A stretch of DNA of 10,917 nt from Peptococcaceae bacterium (GTDB lineage: Bacteria > Bacillota > Peptococcia > Peptococcales > Peptococcaceae), in the NCBI GenBank assembly GCA_017383785.1, contig JAFNVD010000046.1, forward strand, positions 1-10,917, given 5' to 3'. The notes under the pieces are model-generated. The model was not told the origin of the DNA. It worked only from the letters and a program-made list of their open reading frames with translations, and ran no database searches. This document shows positions 1 to 6,424 of this stretch, piece by piece. Both the position numbers and the translations under genes were made by a program. Each line of letters opens with the position of its first letter. Positions within the stretch are counted from its first letter, which is position 1.

Positions 1-904
1 ATGCCATAAACTTATCGTCCATCTGTGAAGATAAATAAAAGCCTCTGCAAATAAACACAGCAAACAGCAAAATTACAAAGCCGGCACCTAAAAAGCCCAG
101 TTCTTCCCCAATAATGGAGAAAATGAAGTCTGTATGCATTTCAGGCAAATGCATTAATTTCTGTCTGCTGGCACCAAGCCCTACTCCAAACAGCGATCCG
201 GAACCGATGGCATACAAAGACTGTACCACCTGATAGCCTCCACCCAACGGATCGGCAAAGGGATCCATAAAAGAAATAATACGATTGATACGGTATGGTG
301 CTGCATAAATCATAGCCGCCACCGCACCTATAGCCAAGGCCACTAAGGCTGCTAAATAGCGCCATGGTACTTCAGCCACAATCATCATGCAAGTCAAAGC
401 ACCTGCAATGCAAACTGCTGTCCCTAAGTCTTCCCCGATGATGAGCGCCGGAATAACCGCTAAAATCAATAAAGTAACAATAAAGCCTTTCAATGATTTT
501 AGATTTTTTTTACCAAGTGCTGCAAGCCACATGGCAAAAAATACAATTACAATGGGCTTAACCATTTCCGCAGGACCAAACTGAATCGGCCCGATACGAT
601 ACCAGCGTACCGCACCATTGACATTTACCCCAAAAGTCGGCAGTAACAATAACAATACAATAGAGATAGCAAGCGCCGGAATAGCCAGTCTCTTTACAAA
701 TTCAATGTTGATGTTCATCATGATAAACATAGGGACAAAACCCATCAACAAAAACAGTGCTTGACGTTTAAAGAAATGCAGTGCATCATTATAGTCCAGC
801 ATTGCTTCATAAGAACTGGCACTCAATACCATGATTAAACCAATAATCAACAACATCAGTGTTACAAAAAACAACACCAAATCCGGCTGATTTTTATGTT
901 CCAT
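1..904 (-). CDS. ftsW: FtsW, septal peptidoglycan glycosyltransferase (SEDS family), partial, 3' end outside window
   Basis: The first 301 codons of a SEDS-family membrane protein are present; the gene runs off the left edge. FtsW polymerises lipid II into glycan strands at the division septum, working with the class B PBP. My translation shows serial hydrophobic helices (about residues 9-29, 48-64, 71-89, 115-131, 141-155, 160-177, 182-202 and 272-287). It also shows the family signatures GAVRW (97-101), FGPAEMVK (109-116, where the common form is QPSE), MDPFADPLGGGYQ (213-225) and LPEMHTDFIFSIIGEELGF (253-271). D259 in the HTDF segment matches the aspartate regarded as essential in SEDS enzymes. 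The ATG at 904 follows AAAGGTGGTG (911-920), a good ribosome binding site. murD ends 61 bp upstream with no terminator between, so co-transcription is likely. SpoVE or RodA are paralogues that cannot be strictly excluded, but the position after murD favours FtsW. Confidence 0.93.
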   Translation of the reverse strand, partial: MEHKNQPDLVLFFVTLMLLIIGLIMVLSASSYEAMLDYNDALHFFKRQALFLLMGFVPMFIMMNINIEFVKRLAIPALAISIVLLLLLPTFGVNVNGAVRWYRIGPIQFGPAEMVKPIVIVFFAMWLAALGKKNLKSLKGFIVTLLILAVIPALIIGEDLGTAVCIAGALTCMMIVAEVPWRYLAALVALAIGAVAAMIYAAPYRINRIISFMDPFADPLGGGYQVVQSLYAIGSGSLFGVGLGASRQKLMHLPEMHTDFIFSIIGEELGFLGAGFVILLFAVFICRGFYLSSQMDDKFMA

Positions 905-927
905 ATAAAGCACCACCTTTCTGTTTG

Positions 928-956
928 CATTGCATTTTTCTATTGCATTTTCTATT
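928..956. repeat. short imperfect tandem repeat in the murD-ftsW spacer
   Basis: Two near-identical units, GCATTTTTCTATT (932-944) and GCATTTTCTATT (945-956), lie side by side and are preceded by another GCATT (928-932, overlapping the first unit by one base). They occupy most of the 61-bp gap between murD and ftsW. The unit is AT-rich and could be simple slippage; no function is visible. Confidence 0.4.
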
Positions 957-965
957 TCAAATCAC

Positions 966-2297
966 TTATAAACCATTTACAATTTGCTTGAATAAATCAC
1001 CGCGTTCTTCATAGCTTTTGAACATATCCCAGCTTGCACACGCAGGCGATAACAGCACCACATCACCGGACTCTGCCAAGCCGGCAGCAGTCAACACCGC
1101 TTCTTCAAATGTTTCTACTTTGGTATATGCGCCAAACCCCGCCTCATCCAATGCGTTGATAATAACATCTTTGGCTTCACCCAGCACTACGACTTGTTTT
1201 ACTTTTTTCTTCACCAGCGATGCCAATAGAGCAAAATCGCTGCCTTTATTTAATCCGCCCAAAATGAGTACAATCGGATTACCATAAGCTTCTATGGCTT
1301 TGATTGTAGAGTCAGGATTGGTCCCTTTGGAGTCATTTACATACTGCACACCATTGTGCATACGTACCGGTTCCAAACGATGGGCTACCCCTTGAAATGT
1401 CATCAGCACATCGCGAATCTCTTCTACCGATACACCGCTCAAATATGCCAGCAGAATTGCACCCATAGCATTCTCTAAATTATGTTTGCCTTTGATAGCA
1501 ATTTCTTCTGTTTTACATACCGAAATGGATGCACCGTTCAGCTTCAGCATAACCTGATTGCCATCCAGACAAACGCCTTCTTCCAGTATATGCTGCTGAC
1601 TGAAGAAGCATACCTTGCCCTTACTTTGTGTTGCTAATGGACGCAGTGCTTCATCATCATAATTCAGAATCAGATAATCCTGTTCTGTCTGGTTTGCGAA
1701 AATATTGGCTTTACATGCCAAATAATTTTCCATATTACCGTGTCTGTCCAAATGATCCGGTGTCAAATTTATCATCAATGCCAGATGCGGTGCAAAGGTA
1801 TCGATGGTTTCCAGCTGAAAGCTGCTCACTTCTGCCACAACCACATCTTCTTCCGATAAGTCGGCTGCATAGCTAACCAACGGTACACCGATATTGCCAC
1901 CTACAAAAATATTTTTCCCTGTTCTTTTCAGTAATTCACCTGTTAACGTTGTAGTGGTTGTTTTCCCGTTAGTACCGGTGATTGCCACAAAGGGCGCCTT
2001 ACAATTGGCAAAAGCCAATTCCAATTCGCCAATCACAGGAATATTATGCTGTTTTGCATACTGTACCGGTGGAATCGTAAGCGGTACCCCCGGACTTATA
2101 ACGATATAATCAGGCTGAATCTGCGCAACATTCGGCTGCTCGCCCCAAATAAAAGAAACGCCCAGTTTCTCCAGTTCCGCTATATCATTGCATTGTTTCA
2201 TATCTGTCAATACAACCTGGTTCCCCGTTTTTGCAAGAAATTCTGCACCGGCCAAACCGCTGCGTGCAGCACCAATTACCAGTACCTTCTGACTCAT
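966..2297 (-). CDS. murD: MurD, UDP-N-acetylmuramoyl-L-alanine--D-glutamate ligase
   Basis: Cytoplasmic ATP-dependent ligase that adds D-glutamate to UDP-MurNAc-L-Ala, the second amino acid of the stem peptide. The 443-aa length fits MurD. The N-terminal Rossmann-like UDP-binding domain begins VLVIGAARSGLAGAEFLAK (5-23). The ATP P-loop is GTNGKTT (108-114) within VAITGTNGKTTTTTLTGELL. The Mur central-domain motif NLTPDHLDRHG (177-187) holds H183, and K197 in CKANIF is in the place of the carbamylated lysine. SKGTNPDS (323-330) and SPACASWDMF (417-426) are MurD-type C-terminal substrate-binding segments. The ATG at 2297 is preceded by GGGGTG, six bases away, and lies 13 bp after the mraY stop, so it belongs to the murE-murF-mraY-murD-ftsW transcription unit. 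All key residues seen are present; I see no frameshift. Confidence 0.97.
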   Translation of the reverse strand: MSQKVLVIGAARSGLAGAEFLAKTGNQVVLTDMKQCNDIAELEKLGVSFIWGEQPNVAQIQPDYIVISPGVPLTIPPVQYAKQHNIPVIGELELAFANCKAPFVAITGTNGKTTTTTLTGELLKRTGKNIFVGGNIGVPLVSYAADLSEEDVVVAEVSSFQLETIDTFAPHLALMINLTPDHLDRHGNMENYLACKANIFANQTEQDYLILNYDDEALRPLATQSKGKVCFFSQQHILEEGVCLDGNQVMLKLNGASISVCKTEEIAIKGKHNLENAMGAILLAYLSGVSVEEIRDVLMTFQGVAHRLEPVRMHNGVQYVNDSKGTNPDSTIKAIEAYGNPIVLILGGLNKGSDFALLASLVKKKVKQVVVLGEAKDVIINALDEAGFGAYTKVETFEEAVLTAAGLAESGDVVLLSPACASWDMFKSYEERGDLFKQIVNGL

Positions 2298-2310
2298 AGT
2301 TTACACCCCA

Positions 2311-3291
2311 TTACAGACGAATATTCCCCATCATCATAGAATAACAAAGTAATGTCAGCAGTACCGCAATGGCGGTCACCGCCCAGAATACGCGTACTAC
2401 TTTTGTTTCAGACCAGCCGCATAGTTCAAAATGATGATGCAGCGGAGCCATTTTAAATACACGTACTTTTTTCCATTTATATACGCCTACCTGAATAATA
2501 TCAGATACTACTTCCGATACGTAAATAATCCCGATTAAAGGCAATAACAGTTCTGTTTTGGTCATAATAGCCAAAGCCGCTACCGCTCCGCCTAACAAAA
2601 GAGAACCGGTATCCCCCATAAACACTTTTGCAGGATGATGATTGAATACCAAAAAACCTAAACAGCTGCCGGCCAACGCTGCACTAAACACGATTACAGC
2701 CATCTGCCCTTGCAATACACCAATCAATGTATACCCCAGTGCTACAATCAATGTCACACCGGAAGCCAGCCCATCCAGACCATCAGTTAAATTTACCGCA
2801 TTGGTAGTACCAACCAAAAGGAAAATCAAAAACGGAATATACATCGCACCAAATTCTACACTTCCGCCTACGATTGGAAGCAGCACCTCTGTGCTGATCT
2901 GCATTACATTGACAGCTACAACACTTAATACAATAGACAGCACCAGCTGACCAACGATTTTCTGTTTTGCTGTCAGACCCAGAGAGCGTTTTTTTACAAT
3001 TTTAATATAATCATCGATAAAACCGATTAACCCAAAGCCTAAAGCACATGCCAAAAGAAAATAGGTGAAATATGAATCCCCTGCTAAAAACAGTGTACCC
3101 AGTATCAAACTAAAGAAAAACATAACACCACCCATAGTCGGTGTACCTTGTTTCTGTAAATGCCGCTCAGGGCCATCACTACGAATACTCTGTCCAAATT
3201 TTAACCGTTGTAATGCCGGAATCAGCACCGGGCCAATCATTAAACATACGGCCAGGCTGATTGCAAAGGCAAATCCTATCATCTGCCACAT
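2311..3291 (-). CDS. mraY: MraY, phospho-N-acetylmuramoyl-pentapeptide-transferase
   Basis: Integral membrane enzyme that transfers phospho-MurNAc-pentapeptide from UDP to undecaprenyl phosphate, giving lipid I. Numbering from the longest reading (329 aa, GTG at 3300), about ten hydrophobic segments are visible. The family motifs are present: LKFGQSIRSDGPERH (33-47), FIDDYIK (94-100, aspartate pair), NAVNLTDGLDGLASG (167-181), VFMGDTGSLLLG (226-237) and APLHHHFE (285-292). I place the start at the ATG at 3291 (326 aa). The GTG at 3300 overlaps the murF stop (GTGA) but also forms part of GGGGTGA, which looks like the ribosome binding site for the ATG five bases further on. Either start keeps the first helix. 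The murF stop codon lies inside that ribosome binding site, so translational coupling to murF is likely. murD follows after 13 bp. Confidence 0.97.
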   Translation of the reverse strand: MWQMIGFAFAISLAVCLMIGPVLIPALQRLKFGQSIRSDGPERHLQKQGTPTMGGVMFFFSLILGTLFLAGDSYFTYFLLACALGFGLIGFIDDYIKIVKKRSLGLTAKQKIVGQLVLSIVLSVVAVNVMQISTEVLLPIVGGSVEFGAMYIPFLIFLLVGTTNAVNLTDGLDGLASGVTLIVALGYTLIGVLQGQMAVIVFSAALAGSCLGFLVFNHHPAKVFMGDTGSLLLGGAVAALAIMTKTELLLPLIGIIYVSEVVSDIIQVGVYKWKKVRVFKMAPLHHHFELCGWSETKVVRVFWAVTAIAVLLTLLCYSMMMGNIRL

Positions 3292-3296
3292 ATCAT

Positions 3297-4670
3297 TCAC
3301 CCCATAAGACTCTGTACAATTTGTTCCATTTTCATACCGCGACTGCCTTTTACCAGTACTGCGTCACCTGTTTTGATATACTGACGAAGCAGAGAACTTG
3401 CTTCCGCATTATCTTTTGCAAAATCCACACGACATCCTGCCATTTGTGCCGATTCTCCAATCAATGCACCCAGCTGACCCACCGCAATCAAATAATCCAC
3501 ATGCTGTACAGCCGCTTCGTTTCCTACTTCTCTATGACTTTGTTCTTCGTATTTGCCCAGCTCATACATATCTCCGAGCACAGCAATTTTTCTGCTGCCT
3601 TCCTGATTCATTAGCACAGAAATTGCACTTTTCATAGAATCGGGATTTGCATTATATGCATCATTAATCACAGTAACGCCATCAGCATTTTTTGTGATAT
3701 CCAATCGCATGCCTGTTAATTTGGCCTGAGCCAGTGCAGAGACGATACTCTTCCAATCAACACCCACTTCACGGGCAATGGCGATGGCCGCCATACTGTT
3801 AGATACGTTGTGCACACCATGTACCGCCAAATGAATCTTCTCGCTGTAATCCCCGGCATGCAGTTCATAAGTAATCCCTTCTGCATGCTGAATGATATTT
3901 TCAGCACGATATTCTGCGTTTTTATCACGACCGGTAGCGTCATACCATACAATGCGACCTTTGCATGTATCAAGCCAAGGTGCAATCAGTGCACGGTCAC
4001 TGCTATTTAATGCAATCACACCATCGGATGGAATATGGGCAAGCAATTCACATTTTGCCTGTGCAATATTCTCTTGAGACCCCAATAATTCACAATGGGT
4101 CTTGCCGATATTGGTGATAAGCCCATACTTCGGTTGGGCAATATTACAAAGAAAATCAATCTGTCCTAAGCCACGCATCCCCATTTCAACTACCATTGCC
4201 TTTGTATCTTCTTCCAAACGACAAATGGTAAGCGGCATACCCAGCTCATTATTATGATTCCCTTTTGTGACTACCACATCACCCAAAGGGGCAAGCACTG
4301 CTGCCAGAAAATCTTTGGTTGATGTTTTGCCGGTACTGCCTGTCACAGCAATTACCGGAATGTCTGTATTTTGACGAAGCCAATGCGCCAGTGTCTGCAA
4401 AAATACTGCACCGTCTTCTGCCAATATATAATTCTGCAGCCCATATTCTGCAATCGCATCTTCACGGGAAATGACAACCCCGGCCGCGCCCTGTTCTAAC
4501 GCCTGTGCCAAATAGTTATGCCCATCGGTTTGTTCCCCGGCCAACGCTACAAATAAGTCGCCTTTGTTGACTGCACGACTATCAATAGAAACACCGGTAA
4601 CAATACCGTCTCCGTTTTGTAAATATGGATAATTTAAGGCCTGTGCAATTTCTGCAATTGTCACGCGCAT
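3297..4670 (-). CDS. murF: MurF, UDP-N-acetylmuramoyl-tripeptide--D-alanyl-D-alanine ligase
   Basis: Cytoplasmic ATP-dependent ligase that adds the D-Ala-D-Ala dipeptide to the UDP-MurNAc tripeptide, completing the precursor used by MraY. Numbering from the longest reading (460 aa, GTG at 4679), the N-terminal substrate domain has SIDSRAVNKGDLFVALAGE (31-49) and DGHNY (52-56). The P-loop is VTGSTGKTSTKDF (112-124). KGNHNNELGMPL (139-150), EMGMRGLGQI (165-174) and ITNIGKTHCELLGS (188-201) are MurF-type, and NDAYNANPDSMKSA (339-352) plus VKGSRGMKMEQ (443-453) mark the C-terminal domain. GSTGKT and the DAYNANP segment separate it from MurD and MurE. I prefer the ATG at 4670 (457 aa) because GGCGGGTGA sits five bases before it, while the GTG at 4679 is inside that site. 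The gap to murE is 39 bp, and mraY follows almost without a gap. Confidence 0.97.
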   Translation of the reverse strand: MRVTIAEIAQALNYPYLQNGDGIVTGVSIDSRAVNKGDLFVALAGEQTDGHNYLAQALEQGAAGVVISREDAIAEYGLQNYILAEDGAVFLQTLAHWLRQNTDIPVIAVTGSTGKTSTKDFLAAVLAPLGDVVVTKGNHNNELGMPLTICRLEEDTKAMVVEMGMRGLGQIDFLCNIAQPKYGLITNIGKTHCELLGSQENIAQAKCELLAHIPSDGVIALNSSDRALIAPWLDTCKGRIVWYDATGRDKNAEYRAENIIQHAEGITYELHAGDYSEKIHLAVHGVHNVSNSMAAIAIAREVGVDWKSIVSALAQAKLTGMRLDITKNADGVTVINDAYNANPDSMKSAISVLMNQEGSRKIAVLGDMYELGKYEEQSHREVGNEAAVQHVDYLIAVGQLGALIGESAQMAGCRVDFAKDNAEASSLLRQYIKTGDAVLVKGSRGMKMEQIVQSLMG

Positions 4671-4709
4671 ATGTCTCACCCGCCAATCTAGTGTTACTTC
4701 ATTCGTTCT

Positions 4710-6188
4710 TTATTTTACCTGCATCGCTTCCAAAGCTACTTCATAATCATCAAAATGATGTTTCACACCATTGATTTCCTGATAATTTTCATGTCCTTTA
4801 CCGGCTAAGAGCACCACATCGCCCGGCTGTGCCATAGCGATAGCGAAAGAAATCGCTTTTCTGCGATCAGCCTCTACAGTATACGCTGTTTCTGTCATAT
4901 ACTCCTGTACGCCCGGCAAAATATCAGCAAGGATTTGCTCCGGATCTTCGGTACGAGGATTGTCAGAGGTCACCACGCAATAATTGCTCAATTTAGCAGC
5001 TACTTTCCCCATCAGCGGACGTTTGGTACGGTCTCTGTCTCCACCGCAGCCAAATACAGTAATGACACGCCCTTCGGCAAATGCTTTTGCAGTGGAAATC
5101 ACATTTTCCAAGCCATCCGGTGTATGTGCATAATCCACAATTACAGTATAGTCTTTATCACTTTCTACTTTCTGAAAACGGCCTGCAATGCCCGGCACCT
5201 GTTCCAATGCCTTAATAACATCTGCTACAGGGAATCCCAAAGCTTCCCCTACTGCCAGTGCTGCCAAAGAGTTATACACATTAAAGTTGCCGTTCAGGTG
5301 TAACTGTACAGGCATATCATCTACCACATACTGCACGCCGTCTGCAGTAACCTGTACCTGTTCGGCTTTCCAACTGCCGTCTTTTTCAATACCATAGGTA
5401 ATCACCGGTGCATTGGATGCTACCATGAAATGATTGGACCATGGGTCGTCAATATTGATAATCGCTGTTTTCGCCAGCCCTGCTTTTTCCCCTTTTGCAC
5501 CTAATGTACGGAACAGCATAGTTTTGGCTTTGCAGTAATTTTCCATCGTTTCGTGATAATCCAGATGATCCTGTGTCAGGTTGGTAAACACAGCCATATC
5601 AAAATCACAGCAAGCGACACGCTGCAATTCCAGTGCATGAGAGCTTACCTCCATCACCGCATAGTCAATACCTTCCTCTACCATTTCCGCAAACATACGC
5701 TGTAATTCCAGTGATTCCGGAGTAGTACGGCTGCCTTCCAGCACACGATCCCCGATACGATTATGAATGGTACCAATGAGACCTGTTTTATGCCCCTGGG
5801 CATGAATAATATCACAAATCAGATTGGTGGTAGTGGTTTTGCCATTGGTACCGGTTACACCAATCAGTTTTAATTTTTCACTTGGATGACCATAAAATGC
5901 ACTGCTGATTTCAGCCAGTGCCAAACGGCTGTCTTCTACCAGAATCCAAGGGTATTCTACAGAGCAATACGCCTCATCGCTGACTAAAATTGCAATAGCA
6001 CCGTTATCCAGTGCCTGACGAATATAATTATGACCATCGGTTTCAAAGCCTTTGATGGCTACAAACAAATTGCCCAGTTCTACTTTACGAGAGTCATACT
6101 GTATGCCGGTAATCATCATGCCTTGTAAAACACGATGCTCTTTATAAGTCACTTCCTGCAGTAAATCGGTTAACACTTTCATATTCAT
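4710..6188 (-). CDS. murE: MurE, UDP-N-acetylmuramoyl-L-alanyl-D-glutamate--2,6-diaminopimelate ligase
   Basis: Cytoplasmic ATP-dependent ligase adding the third stem-peptide residue. The protein is 492 aa, normal for MurE. Visible in order: YDSRKVELGNLFVAIKG (31-47) and DGHNY (51-55) in the UDP-binding domain; P-loop GVTGTNGKTTTTN (110-122); TTPESLELQ (155-163); MEVSSHALEL (179-188); NLTQDHLDYHETMENY (203-218), with K222 at the carbamylated-lysine position; VDYAHTPDGLENV (351-363); FGCGGDRDRTKRPLMG (379-394); and SDNPRTEDP (408-416). The DNPR tetrad (409-412) is the known determinant for meso-diaminopimelate rather than lysine, so a meso-DAP wall is inferred. The ATG at 6188 follows AAAGGGGA eight bases upstream. 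murE is the first gene after a terminator and a promoter-like sequence, so it probably heads its own transcript running through ftsW. Confidence 0.97.
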   Translation of the reverse strand: MNMKVLTDLLQEVTYKEHRVLQGMMITGIQYDSRKVELGNLFVAIKGFETDGHNYIRQALDNGAIAILVSDEAYCSVEYPWILVEDSRLALAEISSAFYGHPSEKLKLIGVTGTNGKTTTTNLICDIIHAQGHKTGLIGTIHNRIGDRVLEGSRTTPESLELQRMFAEMVEEGIDYAVMEVSSHALELQRVACCDFDMAVFTNLTQDHLDYHETMENYCKAKTMLFRTLGAKGEKAGLAKTAIINIDDPWSNHFMVASNAPVITYGIEKDGSWKAEQVQVTADGVQYVVDDMPVQLHLNGNFNVYNSLAALAVGEALGFPVADVIKALEQVPGIAGRFQKVESDKDYTVIVDYAHTPDGLENVISTAKAFAEGRVITVFGCGGDRDRTKRPLMGKVAAKLSNYCVVTSDNPRTEDPEQILADILPGVQEYMTETAYTVEADRRKAISFAIAMAQPGDVVLLAGKGHENYQEINGVKHHFDDYEVALEAMQVK

Positions 6189-6230
6189 TTTACTGTTCCC
6201 CTTTCCTACTCACACTTCTATCCAGTATAT

Positions 6231-6259
6231 ATTGTACACAGAAACTTCCCTTCTGTCAT
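6231..6259 (-). promoter_or_regulatory. sigma70-type promoter for murE
   Basis: On the minus strand, ATGACA (6254-6259, five of six matches to TTGACA) and TACAAT (6231-6236, five of six matches to TATAAT) are separated by exactly 17 bp. The expected start point is near 6224, giving an untranslated leader of roughly 35 bases that contains the murE ribosome binding site. It lies just downstream of a terminator-like hairpin, which supports a fresh transcription start at murE. Assignment rests on consensus match only. Confidence 0.65.
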
Positions 6260-6352
6260 TTCTTATTTTCTTCTATGTAGAATTTATTTTGCAGTATTTA
6301 TTTTTCATTGCATTATGTAAGTGTATTTTTTAGTTTTTTATGTATCGTGGCA

Positions 6353-6399
6353 GGAAAATAAAACAGCAAAAGAATGGATGATAAACACCCATTCTTTTG
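6353..6399 (-). terminator. hairpin terminator (or attenuator) after the PBP gene
   Basis: Read on the minus strand, a 14-bp stem (6386-6399 pairing with 6367-6380, one G-U pair) closes a five-base loop (6381-6385). It is followed by CTGTTTTATTTT (6366-6355). On the plus strand the outer 11 bp, CAAAAGAATGG and CCATTCTTTTG, are also perfectly complementary. The hairpin starts 25 bp after the PBP stop codon. The T-run is interrupted by single bases, so termination may be partial and some readthrough into murE is possible. Confidence 0.7.
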
Positions 6400-6424
6400 A
6401 TATTCTACTGTTCATATTATACAG

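Noticed and set aside
141..365. Separate 74-codon minus-strand frame within ftsW
   Set aside because: It is an out-of-frame reading inside ftsW; the true frame is continuous from 904 to the window edge with all the SEDS motifs.
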